Shown here piece after piece: positions 7,885 to 16,484 of a DNA stretch of 50,740 bases (positions are counted from its first letter, which is position 1; each line of letters starts with the position of its first letter). Position numbers and translations under genes: made by a program. The stretch covers positions 1 to 50,740 of the forward strand of contig JALCOL010000015.1 of NCBI GenBank assembly GCA_022649665.1, read 5' to 3'. The DNA comes from Enterococcaceae bacterium. GTDB taxonomy: Bacteria; Bacillota; Bacilli; Lactobacillales; Enterococcaceae. The notes beneath the pieces are model-generated. The model saw only the letters and a program-made list of their open reading frames with translations. It ran no database searches and had not been told where the DNA came from.

Positions 7885-10296
7885 TTATTTTTCAACTTCA
7901 CTGACTGGTTTGACATGCCAAATATCGTCCGCATAGCGCGTGACTGTTTTATCAGCTGAGAAGCGCGCTGAGTTAGCGATATTCATCAGCGACATCTGCG
8001 TCCAGCGCTTCTGATCTTTGTAAAGATTACCCAATTTTGTCTGGGCAGCGACATACGCTTCGAAATCGGCAAGCACGAAATATTCATCATTGTATTTGAT
8101 CAGCGAGTCAAAGATCTCGCGCCCTTCCTGCTCGATGTTCGGGATCGTCCCATCGACAAAAGCATCGAGTACGCGGCGGATCACCGGGTCGCTTTCATAA
8201 AGCGCAACGGCGCGATATTCATGGTTTTGATAATAGTCATACACCTCATCGACCGTCAAGCCGAAAATACAAATATTATCGTCCCCGACTGCCTCTTTGA
8301 TCTCCACATTCGCGCCGTCGAGTGTTGCCAGTGTGACGGCCCCGTTCATCATCAGCTTCATATTCGATGTCCCTGAAGCTTCTTTTCCGGCCAGCGAGAT
8401 CTGTTCGCCGACTTCAGCCGCCGGAACGATCCGCTCCGCGAGCGAAACATTATAGTTTTCCAAAAAGACGACTTTCAGTTTGTCGCCGATGTCCGGATCA
8501 TTGTCGATCATGCGGCCGACTTCATTGATACATTTGATGACGGATTTCGCGTAATGATAACTCGGCGCAGCCTTCGCTCCGAAGATGAACGTCCGCGGCG
8601 TGATCTTTTTCTGCGGATCATCCTTCAGCTCGAAGTACATCTTCAAAATATGCAGCAAATTCAAAAGCTGGCGTTTATAGGCATGGAGCCGTTTGATCTG
8701 AACATCGAAAATACTGTTTTCATTCACGACGGTCCCGGTCGTTTCTTTGATGTAACGCGCCAATGCCTGTTTGTTTTGCGCCTTGGCCCGCTGCAGCTTC
8801 TTCAAGACACGATCATCATTGTAATAAGCCTCCAAAAGTTTGATATCATCGATATCATAGCGCCACTGTTCGCCGATCGTCTCGTCGAGCACGCGGCTGA
8901 GCGGCTCATTCGCCAGCTGCGACCAGCGTCTCGGGGTGATCCCGTTCGTCTTATTATTGAAGCGTTCCGGAAACAGTTGATAGAAATCTTTGAGCACGAC
9001 TTTTTTCAGCAGTTCAGTATGCAGGTGCGCAACGCCGTTCGTCGAGTGGCTGCCGATGATCGCCAAATTCGCCATCTGGACCGTTTCATTTTGAACGATC
9101 CGCGTCCGGTGAACGAGCGCCGGGCCGACTTTCGGCGTATATTCTGCAACGAAATGACGATCGATCTCTTGGATGATCTGTGCGATTCGGGGGAGCAGGT
9201 TGTCGATCATTCGCAGCGGCCATTTTTCGAGGGCTTCTGCCATGATCGTGTGGTTCGTATAACTCATGATCTTGACCGTCATGTTCCATGCTTTATCCCA
9301 CGAAAGCCCCTCTTCATCGAGCAGGATCCGCATCATTTCAGCGACACACATCGCCGGATGCGTATCATTGATATGGATCGCGATCCGCTTGTTCAAGTCT
9401 TCGACGGTTTTGTATTTGTCTTTTTGCGTCCGCAAAATGCTTTGGATCCCAGCCGAAACAAAGAAATATTCTTGTTTAAGGCGCAGTTCTTGCCCTTCCC
9501 AATTTGAATCATCGGGATAAAGGACGCTGGTGATGTCTTGGACCGCCCGGAGCTGCTCGCCGTTCACGTATTTGCCTTCTTCAGTCGGCGGGATCTCAAC
9601 GGACCAGAGACGCATCACGTTCGAGACATCGTTGCGGAAGCCGACCATCGTCGTATCATATGGAACGGCCCGCAAGATCTGGCCGCCTTCATACACCGGC
9701 TGCAAACGCCCATGGCCATCATCGACCATATAGCATTTTCCGCCGAGGCGGACATCGACTGCTTTTGAATCCAAGCGGACTTCCCACACATTGCCGCGGT
9801 TCAGCCAGACGTCCGGCAGCTCGACTTGATAGCCGTCTACAAAACGCTGTTTGAACAATCCGTATTTATAACGGATCCCGTTGCCGTGCCCCGGAAAGCC
9901 GCAAGACGCTAAACAATCCATAAAACAGGAGGCCAACCGTCCCAATCCGCCATTTCCCAGCGCCATATCGGGCTCTTGAGCGGTTACTTTGGCAAAGTCG
10001 ATCCCCATTTCTTTCATCGCGTCTTGTGCTGTATTGAGCATGCCCAAATTCAGCAAATTGCTGCGCAAAAGCTTGCCGGGCAGAAATTCGATCGAAAAAT
10101 AATACACTTGCTTCATTTCGTGGTCGATATAAAACTGCAGGCTGTCTTTGCGATTTTTCGCATTATAAGCTTGGACCAGCGAGCCCAATGTTTGATAAAT
10201 TTCATAATCCGAAGCGTCTTTCGCTTCGACTGCATATTTTTCTAAGAGCCGTCGTTTAAAATCTGCCGTAAACTGTTTGGTCGAGATTTCTTTCAT
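7885..10296 (-). CDS. glgP: Glycogen/maltodextrin phosphorylase
   Basis: 803 residues, the usual size of alpha-glucan phosphorylases. It releases glucose-1-phosphate from the non-reducing ends of glycogen in the cytoplasm. The pyridoxal-phosphate signature EASGTSNMK is present near residue 637-645, the lysine being the cofactor anchor; the N-terminal part has the expected LGNGGLGRLASC segment. It follows glgA by 25 bases in the order glgBCDAP. The ATG at 10296 follows a GGGAGTGAGG sequence. Long open frames on the opposite strand (for example 8554-9507) are shadows of its codon pattern. Confidence 0.96.
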   Translation of the reverse strand: MKEISTKQFTADFKRRLLEKYAVEAKDASDYEIYQTLGSLVQAYNAKNRKDSLQFYIDHEMKQVYYFSIEFLPGKLLRSNLLNLGMLNTAQDAMKEMGIDFAKVTAQEPDMALGNGGLGRLASCFMDCLASCGFPGHGNGIRYKYGLFKQRFVDGYQVELPDVWLNRGNVWEVRLDSKAVDVRLGGKCYMVDDGHGRLQPVYEGGQILRAVPYDTTMVGFRNDVSNVMRLWSVEIPPTEEGKYVNGEQLRAVQDITSVLYPDDSNWEGQELRLKQEYFFVSAGIQSILRTQKDKYKTVEDLNKRIAIHINDTHPAMCVAEMMRILLDEEGLSWDKAWNMTVKIMSYTNHTIMAEALEKWPLRMIDNLLPRIAQIIQEIDRHFVAEYTPKVGPALVHRTRIVQNETVQMANLAIIGSHSTNGVAHLHTELLKKVVLKDFYQLFPERFNNKTNGITPRRWSQLANEPLSRVLDETIGEQWRYDIDDIKLLEAYYNDDRVLKKLQRAKAQNKQALARYIKETTGTVVNENSIFDVQIKRLHAYKRQLLNLLHILKMYFELKDDPQKKITPRTFIFGAKAAPSYHYAKSVIKCINEVGRMIDNDPDIGDKLKVVFLENYNVSLAERIVPAAEVGEQISLAGKEASGTSNMKLMMNGAVTLATLDGANVEIKEAVGDDNICIFGLTVDEVYDYYQNHEYRAVALYESDPVIRRVLDAFVDGTIPNIEQEGREIFDSLIKYNDEYFVLADFEAYVAAQTKLGNLYKDQKRWTQMSLMNIANSARFSADKTVTRYADDIWHVKPVSEVEK

Positions 10297-10321
10297 TGTT
10301 CCTCACTCCCTGAGCATCCGC

Positions 10322-11770
10322 TCACCGACTAATTATCCTTGAGTACATTTTCACATATTCCGCACTGTTTTTCTGCCAGCTGAAGTCCTCTTCCATAGCG
10401 GCGGTCATCAATTTGTGAAAGATTTTTTGATCGTCCCAATACAAGTCGACAGCCCGCAAGACGGTCTCAGCTAAGACATTCGGCTGAAACAGCTGGAAGC
10501 CGAAACCGGTCCCGGTTTTTCGGACCGGGTCAAAAGGGGTCACCGTATCCTTCAAGCCGCCGATCTCATGAACGATCGGCAGCGTGCCGTAACGCATCGC
10601 GATCATTTGCGACAAGCCGCACGGTTCAAAGGCGGACGGCATCAAGAAAAGATCGCTCCCGGCGTAGATCAGCTGCGCCAGCTCAAGATCAAAATTGATC
10701 TCCGCGGTGCATTTTTCCGGGAAGCGTCCCGCAAAATAGCGGAAGCCGTTTTCCATATCGGTGTCCCCCGTCCCAAGTACGACGAGCTGGACATCTTGCT
10801 GCAAGATCTTTTCCAATTCCGCCAAAACCAGCTGAAACCCTTTTTGCTGGGTCAAGCGGCTGACGATGCCGATCAGCGGCACTTCGCGCTCGACCGGCAG
10901 GCCCATTTTCTTTTGCAGGAGCTTTTTATTTTCAAATTTTCCGGTCAGATCTTTCAGTGAATAATGATATTCCAAATGCGCATCGGTCGCCGGATCGAAT
11001 TCCTGATCATCGATCCCGTTCAAGATCCCGGTCAGCTTCCCCGAAACCGAACGCAAAACGCCATCCAAGCCTTTGCCGAACTCCGGCGTTTGGATCTCAG
11101 AGGCATAACTCGGCGAAACGGTCGTCACTTCATCCGCATACAAAATACCGGCTTTCATAAAATTCAGGCCATCTTCGTAGCGGACGGTGCCGTCATCATA
11201 GCGTTCCATGCCGACACCGAAAATGCTTATCAGAACGGTCGGATCCATTTGCCCTTGGAATTCGATATTGTGGATCGTCAAAACCGTTTTGACGGGTTCG
11301 AATGCCTTGACCCAGCGGTATTTCTCACGCATCAGAAATGGCACCATTGCTGTATGATAATCATTGACATGCACGATATCCGGAATAAAATCCAAGTACT
11401 GCATCGCTTCGATCACCGCGAGCGAATAAAAACCGAAACGTTCGCCGTCATCATAATAGCCGTATAGTCCGTCACGGCCGAAGTAGTCCAAATCATCGAT
11501 AAAATACCACTCGACGCCGCCGTATTTGATTTTTTTGATCCCGCAGTATTTGGAACGCCAGCCAACTTGGACTTGAAAATTCCCGACATCTTCGATCTGT
11601 TTCTTGAAGCGTTCGGGGATCTTTTTGGCGAAATACGGCAGGAAGACACGGACCTCAAGCCCGCGGGCCGCCAAAGCTTTCGGCAAGGCGCCCGCGACAT
11701 CTCCCAATCCGCCGGTTTTGAAGAAAGGAGAAGCTTCAGTAGCAACATATAACACTTTCATTTTCTTCAT
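10322..11770 (-). CDS. glgA: Glycogen synthase, ADP-glucose type (GT5)
   Basis: 482 residues from ATG 11770, which has AAGGAG five bases upstream; the longer frame (from 11818) overlaps glgD and has no such site. The ADP-glucose binding motif KTGGLGD is at about residues 15-21 and the C-terminal half carries EPCGLSQ near 383, both diagnostic of bacterial GlgA. It adds glucosyl units from ADP-glucose to the growing alpha-1,4 chain. The stop of glgD lies only 10 bases upstream, consistent with cotranscription and coupled translation. Confidence 0.95.
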   Translation of the reverse strand: MKKMKVLYVATEASPFFKTGGLGDVAGALPKALAARGLEVRVFLPYFAKKIPERFKKQIEDVGNFQVQVGWRSKYCGIKKIKYGGVEWYFIDDLDYFGRDGLYGYYDDGERFGFYSLAVIEAMQYLDFIPDIVHVNDYHTAMVPFLMREKYRWVKAFEPVKTVLTIHNIEFQGQMDPTVLISIFGVGMERYDDGTVRYEDGLNFMKAGILYADEVTTVSPSYASEIQTPEFGKGLDGVLRSVSGKLTGILNGIDDQEFDPATDAHLEYHYSLKDLTGKFENKKLLQKKMGLPVEREVPLIGIVSRLTQQKGFQLVLAELEKILQQDVQLVVLGTGDTDMENGFRYFAGRFPEKCTAEINFDLELAQLIYAGSDLFLMPSAFEPCGLSQMIAMRYGTLPIVHEIGGLKDTVTPFDPVRKTGTGFGFQLFQPNVLAETVLRAVDLYWDDQKIFHKLMTAAMEEDFSWQKNSAEYVKMYSRIISR

Positions 11771-11780
11771 CACGACTCCT

Positions 11781-12941
11781 TTATGAGAGGACCGATTCCT
11801 CGATATTGCCGCTGACAACGGCCCCTTTTTCGATCACGACCGGTGCATCCGGCAATCCCTTGATCACGATATTTTCTTCCACGACCACATTTTTATCCAA
11901 GATCGCGTATTCAACTTGCGCATTCGGGGCGATCAAACAGTCCGGCATGATGATCGATTTTTTGACCGAAGCACCCTTTTGGATCTGCACGCGGCGGCCG
12001 ATCAGTGAATCTTCGACTTTGCCTTCAATGATCCCGCCGGTCGCGAATTGCGAATCTTTCACTTCCGATTCTTTATCGTAAAACGTCGGGACCTCATTTT
12101 TGACCTTAGTATATACTTTTTGCGCCCCGTAGAGAAGCGAATTGAATTTTGAGACATTCAGCATATCCATATTGGCTTGATAATACGAATTGATGCTGTG
12201 GATATTTTTCATGTAGCCGGTATATTCATAGCTGCCGGTCTTCACTTTTTCCAAATAGCGGTACAGGAGCGGGATCAAATAGAAATCTTCGCCGTTTTCC
12301 ATCGCCCATTCCAAAAACTTGATCAGCCAATCCGTCTCAACGATCATCAGCTCCATATTGAAATTATACTTTTTCTGCGGGTCGATGTCTTCTTTGGCGA
12401 TTTGGCTGTGTTTCAAAACTTTGCCCGAGCAGTCTTCCAGATCAAAGATATGCTCGCCGCCGTCCATTTCCGAGCCCGGCACTTTTTTATAAACGACCGT
12501 CACTTCATTTTTTTGCTTCATATGGACTTGCAGGATACTTTGCAGATCCGCATTGCACAAAATATGACTGACTAAAATGCAAGCGTGGGTCGCTTTCGAT
12601 TTTTCCAAATAATCGATCAATGCACCGTAATAGCGTTCGCCCTTCTCTTTTTGTTTCCTGAATGTTTGGTAGAAATACATGAAATAGCGGTTCTGCAGTG
12701 CATCGAGGTTCCATTCTTTTCCGCCGCGAATATGGTCGAAGACCGATTGCGTTTCCCCTTCATTGAATACCATGAATACCGAATTCACCCTGGCATTGCA
12801 GATCTCTGAAAGCGGAAAATCGATCAAGCGGTATTTACAATCAAACGGCAAGGTCGCGACCGGCCGGTGGAGCGTCAGCGGGTGCAGCGAATTGGGCTGC
12901 GTTTCACTTTCTAAAACTGCACACATCCGATTAATCTTCAT
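11781..12941 (-). CDS. glgD: Glucose-1-phosphate adenylyltransferase subunit GlgD
   Basis: 386 residues, a nucleotidyltransferase domain followed by a left-handed beta-helix, like GlgC. The nucleotide-binding motif GGxGTRL of GlgC is missing: the equivalent N-terminal segment reads [16 protein letters not shown]. This fits the established view that in Gram-positive GlgC-GlgD pairs the GlgD subunit is poorly active or inactive alone and modifies the activity of GlgC. It overlaps the end of glgC by 11 bases, which suggests stoichiometric coupled translation. Found between glgC and glgA in the canonical order. Confidence 0.94.
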   Translation of the reverse strand: MKINRMCAVLESETQPNSLHPLTLHRPVATLPFDCKYRLIDFPLSEICNARVNSVFMVFNEGETQSVFDHIRGGKEWNLDALQNRYFMYFYQTFRKQKEKGERYYGALIDYLEKSKATHACILVSHILCNADLQSILQVHMKQKNEVTVVYKKVPGSEMDGGEHIFDLEDCSGKVLKHSQIAKEDIDPQKKYNFNMELMIVETDWLIKFLEWAMENGEDFYLIPLLYRYLEKVKTGSYEYTGYMKNIHSINSYYQANMDMLNVSKFNSLLYGAQKVYTKVKNEVPTFYDKESEVKDSQFATGGIIEGKVEDSLIGRRVQIQKGASVKKSIIMPDCLIAPNAQVEYAILDKNVVVEENIVIKGLPDAPVVIEKGAVVSGNIEESVLS

Positions 12942-14073
12942 CAGGTTTCACTCCTATCACTTCGTCATACCCTACAACAGCAATTTTTTGGTCGCCGATC
13001 ACTTCGGCATTGTCGCCTATCACCGCGTCTTCTCCCACGATCGCGCGTTCGATCGTCACGTTTTTGCCGATATTAGCACCCGGCATGATAAAACTGTCCT
13101 TGATGTGGCTGCCTTCTTTGACATGAACATCATTGGAGAGGATCGAATGCTCGATATTGCCGGCGATGTAGCAGCCGTCAACGACCAGCGAATTTTTGAC
13201 CGAACCAGTCTCGGTAATGAAGTGCGGCGGCGAACTCAAGTTTTTCGCATAGATGCGCCATGTATTGTCGCGGATATTCAGTTCATTATCGCGTTCGATG
13301 AATTCCATATTCGACTCCCATAAACTGTCGATCGTCCCGACGTCTTTCCAGTAGCCTTTAAAGCGGTAGGTGAAGACATTTTCGCCGGAATTCAAGTAGA
13401 ACGGGATCACGTTTTTCCCAAAATCATCCATATTTTCTTCTTTCGCATTGCCGTTGATCAAGATTTCGCGCAGGCGCGGCCAATTGAAGATATAGATCCC
13501 CATCGAAGCCAAGTTGCTCTTCGGATGCTCGGGCTTTTCGGTAAACTCGATGATCCGGCCGTTTTTATCCGCGTGCATGATCCCAAAACGGCTGGCCTCT
13601 TCAAGCGGCACTTCGATCACCGCAACGGTCAGCGAAGCATTGTTTTCTTTATGCTGCCGGAGCATCTCTTCATAGTTCATCTTGTAAATATGGTCACCGG
13701 ACAAAATCAGGACATATTCGGGATCCATCTGATCGATGTAATCGATGTTTTGATAGATCGCATGCGACGTGCCTTTGAACCATTTTGATCCTTCACTGGA
13801 GGAGTATGGCTGCAGGATCGTTACCCCGCGATTGATCCCATCAAGTCCCCAACTCGCACCATTGCCGATATGATGATTCAAAGCGAGCGGCTGATACTGT
13901 GTCACGACCCCGACCGTATTGATCCCTGAGTTCGTGCAGTTGCTGAGCGCAAAATCAATGATCCGGTAGCGGCCGCCGAACGGCACGGCTGGTTTGGCGA
14001 TATGCTTGGTCAGCTTTCCCAAGCGGGTCCCCTGCCCACCAGCTAAAATCATGGCTAACATTTCTGTTTTCAT
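12931..14073 (-). CDS. glgC: Glucose-1-phosphate adenylyltransferase catalytic subunit GlgC
   Basis: 380 residues. It makes ADP-glucose from ATP and glucose-1-phosphate, the committed step of glycogen synthesis. The intact motif GGQGTRL is followed by KPAVPFGG in the first 35 residues, and the C-terminal third has the hexapeptide-type beta-helix ([13 protein letters not shown]). Starts 28 bases after glgB and overlaps glgD by 11 bases. Together with GlgD it should form the heterotetramer known from Bacillus-type systems. Confidence 0.96.
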   Translation of the reverse strand: MKTEMLAMILAGGQGTRLGKLTKHIAKPAVPFGGRYRIIDFALSNCTNSGINTVGVVTQYQPLALNHHIGNGASWGLDGINRGVTILQPYSSSEGSKWFKGTSHAIYQNIDYIDQMDPEYVLILSGDHIYKMNYEEMLRQHKENNASLTVAVIEVPLEEASRFGIMHADKNGRIIEFTEKPEHPKSNLASMGIYIFNWPRLREILINGNAKEENMDDFGKNVIPFYLNSGENVFTYRFKGYWKDVGTIDSLWESNMEFIERDNELNIRDNTWRIYAKNLSSPPHFITETGSVKNSLVVDGCYIAGNIEHSILSNDVHVKEGSHIKDSFIMPGANIGKNVTIERAIVGEDAVIGDNAEVIGDQKIAVVGYDEVIGVKPDED

Positions 14074-14101
14074 TTCTGCGGAATTAAATTCCTTTCCCTC
14101 C

Positions 14102-16021
14102 CTATTTCTTATTTTTAGTGTCGCGTTCCAGTTGTTCCGGTTGAAAAATCACTGCCCCCAAAGCCGGCAGCGTGAATGAGATCACTTGATCGAACTTTTT
14201 GAACGTCTGGCGGCGGCTTTTGACGATCCCGTTGCCTGCGGTCCACGTACCGCCGAATTCTTTCATTTCGGTATTCAGGACTTCGCGATATGTCCCGGCT
14301 TTTGGAACTGCGATCACAAATTCACGTCTTTCGATCGGCGTCAAATTCAAAATAACGACCGAGAAATCTTTCTGTTTCTTTCCTTTGCGGAGATAGGAGA
14401 GCACTGTTTCATCATAATTATCCGCATCGATCACTTCGAAGCCTTCCGGTTGCAAGTCGAGTTCCCAAAGCGAGCGATTTTCACGGTAAAACTGATTGAG
14501 GTGTCCGAAAAAGTGGAGTTCGCGCTGGTTCAGCTCATCTTCCAAATCGACCCACTGGAGCGCTTGGTAAAAACGCCATTCAATAAATTGGCCCCACTCA
14601 TTTCCCATGAAATTCAGCTTTTTTCCGGGATGAGTCATCATGTAAGTCATCAAGCTGCGCAGCTGCGCTTTTTGTTTGTAGCGGTCGCCCCACATTTTAT
14701 GCATCAAGCTTTTTTTGCCGTGCACCACTTCATCGTGAGAAAGCGGCAAAATGAAATTCTCATTATACATATACATGAAAGAAAACGTCAAAAGGGTCAG
14801 ATTATATTTGCGGTACAGCGGATCCATCTCGAAGAACTTCAGCGTATCGTTCATCCAGCCGAGATCCCATTTGTAATCAAAGCCCAGCCCGCCCATCTCA
14901 AGTGTTCCGGTGATCTTGATCTCAGAACCCGACTCTTCAGCGACCATCAGGACTTCCGGATGGACTTGATGGGAAACAGCATTCATTTTTTTCAAAAAGC
15001 TCGTGCCTTCATAATTTTCACGACCGCCATCTTTGTTCGGCGTCCACGGACCCGAATCAAAATCGCGGTAGATCATATTGCTGACCGCATCCACCCGGAT
15101 CCCGTCCAAATGATACGTATCGAGCCAGAACAATAAACTCGAGATCAAAAAACTTTGGACTTGCGGTTTGCCCAGATCAAAGTTCAAGGCGCCCCAATCA
15201 TGATTTTGCGCACGGTCCGGATCTTGGTATTCAAAAGTCGGGGTGCCGTCATAATAGCGGAGCGTATCAGCATTTGCATTGAAATGCCCCGGGACCCAGT
15301 CGACGATCACCCCGAGATTGTTCAAATGGCACGCTTCGATAAAATCCATAAAGGAAGCCGGGTCGCCGAATCTGGGCGTCAAAGCGAAGTAGCCGGTCAA
15401 TTGATATCCCCAAGAAGCGTCCAGCGGATATTCCATCAGCGGCATGAATTCGATATGCGTGAATCCCAGATCTTTGACATACGGGATCAAATGCTCTTTC
15501 ATTTCTTCCCACGTGTAAAAAGAACCATCTTCATGCTGCTGCCAGCTGTTCGCATGCACTTCGTAAATATTGAGCGGCCGCTGGAATTGATTTTCGCGTT
15601 TCTTGCGGCCTTTCCATAAACCATCGTGCCATTTGTATTCCGGCAGGGTAAATACTTTGGAAGCATTTCCGGGACGCAGCTCCGTGTGAAAAGCAAAAGG
15701 ATCGATTTTCAAAACGATGGTGCCGTCTGCTTGCTCGACCCGGTATTTATACAAATCATCGAGCTTTGCTTTCACCGTAAAAACTTCCCAGATCCCGCTC
15801 TTTGAGTCGAGTGTCATCGGCAAGCCGACATTCCAATCACAGAAGTTTCCAACGACATGAACACTGCGTGCATGCGGCGCCCAAACACGAAATATAAATC
15901 CTTTCGCTCCATTGACCTCCGCGGCGTGACATCCAAGCAGCCGCTGGCAATAAAAATTTTCTCCTGTCGTAAACGTTCGTTTGGCTTCAAGAATCGGATC
16001 TGTGAGTGGTTTTCCCGCCAT
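14102..16021 (-). CDS. glgB: 1,4-alpha-glucan branching enzyme
   Basis: 639 residues, first gene of the operon. An N-terminal CBM48 region (roughly 30-120) precedes the GH13 barrel. Seen in order: RVDAVSNM with the catalytic Asp near 310, EESG with the catalytic Glu near 358, and [13 protein letters not shown] near 423, which is diagnostic of GlgB. It transfers alpha-1,4 segments to form alpha-1,6 branches. ATG at 16021 is preceded by a GACGGGGA sequence. No obvious promoter with two good boxes was found upstream, although a palindrome at 16239-16258 could be an operator. Confidence 0.96.
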   Translation of the reverse strand: MAGKPLTDPILEAKRTFTTGENFYCQRLLGCHAAEVNGAKGFIFRVWAPHARSVHVVGNFCDWNVGLPMTLDSKSGIWEVFTVKAKLDDLYKYRVEQADGTIVLKIDPFAFHTELRPGNASKVFTLPEYKWHDGLWKGRKKRENQFQRPLNIYEVHANSWQQHEDGSFYTWEEMKEHLIPYVKDLGFTHIEFMPLMEYPLDASWGYQLTGYFALTPRFGDPASFMDFIEACHLNNLGVIVDWVPGHFNANADTLRYYDGTPTFEYQDPDRAQNHDWGALNFDLGKPQVQSFLISSLLFWLDTYHLDGIRVDAVSNMIYRDFDSGPWTPNKDGGRENYEGTSFLKKMNAVSHQVHPEVLMVAEESGSEIKITGTLEMGGLGFDYKWDLGWMNDTLKFFEMDPLYRKYNLTLLTFSFMYMYNENFILPLSHDEVVHGKKSLMHKMWGDRYKQKAQLRSLMTYMMTHPGKKLNFMGNEWGQFIEWRFYQALQWVDLEDELNQRELHFFGHLNQFYRENRSLWELDLQPEGFEVIDADNYDETVLSYLRKGKKQKDFSVVILNLTPIERREFVIAVPKAGTYREVLNTEMKEFGGTWTAGNGIVKSRRQTFKKFDQVISFTLPALGAVIFQPEQLERDTKNKK

Positions 16022-16238
16022 AATGATTTCCCCGTCCCTTCACTTTCTTTTAACGATACTCTTTATTTTATCATGCCGATAAAATACTTCTTTATGTTTT
16101 TATAATAACATATTCTGTATTAAATGCTAGTTTCTGTCCTTCTATTTTCATAATTTTTCACAACATTTCGAAACATCGTTCCATCTCAGCAGCTGGGCTG
16201 TTTCAGATTGCGATCCCATTGTTTGTGATTTCTGGATG

Positions 16239-16258
16239 TTTTCATTCACGAGTGAAAA
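16239..16258. promoter_or_regulatory. Operator-like palindrome upstream of the glycogen operon
   Basis: TTTTCA and TGAAAA flank TTCAC-GA-GTGAA, giving an imperfect 20-base dyad about 220 bases before glgB. The factor is unknown and the role is inference. Confidence 0.3.
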
Positions 16259-16392
16259 TATTTGTGGCTGCCGTTTGCAGCCGCGGTTTTCGGTAAGGAT
16301 ATTGGCACTCTGTGCGTAGTACTCCGTTACGATAAGGAACCTTTTTTACAATTTATATCGTTATTTATTTCGTTTTCTTGTAGAAAAAAAGG

Positions 16393-16438
16393 CATAAAAA
16401 AGCCGAAAGTGCGGCAAAAAGCACAACACACTTCCGGT
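16393..16438 (-). terminator. Intrinsic terminator of alaS
   Basis: On the minus strand CCGGAAGTGTG pairs with CGCACTTTCGG (two wobble or mismatched positions) followed by a T-run at 16402-16395. It lies about 45 bases after the alaS stop. Confidence 0.8.
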
Positions 16439-16484
16439 TTTTACAAGCTCAGTTTATGACAAAAAAAGTATCATTTTCACACTG

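Larger units (their letters stand above)
16022..16484. other. Intergenic region between glgB and alaS
   Basis: This should contain the glycogen operon promoter on the minus strand, but no pair of good boxes is visible; an AT-rich stretch near 16095-16125 is the best candidate region. It also contains a palindrome at 16239-16258, a hairpin at 16264-16284 (GTGGCTGC with GCAGCCGC, loop of five) followed by GGTTTT, and the alaS terminator. I searched for a catabolite-control (cre) site and did not find a convincing one. No gene is supported. Confidence 0.5.

Noticed and set aside
8554-9507. 317-codon + strand frame
   Set aside because: Antisense shadow of glgP; rich in Arg/His/Ile in the way mirror frames are here.
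14186-15136. 316-codon + strand frame
   Set aside because: Antisense shadow of glgB.
16022-16260. Catabolite-control (cre) site for the glycogen operon
   Set aside because: No sequence with the central CG and flanking TG/CA spacing was convincing.
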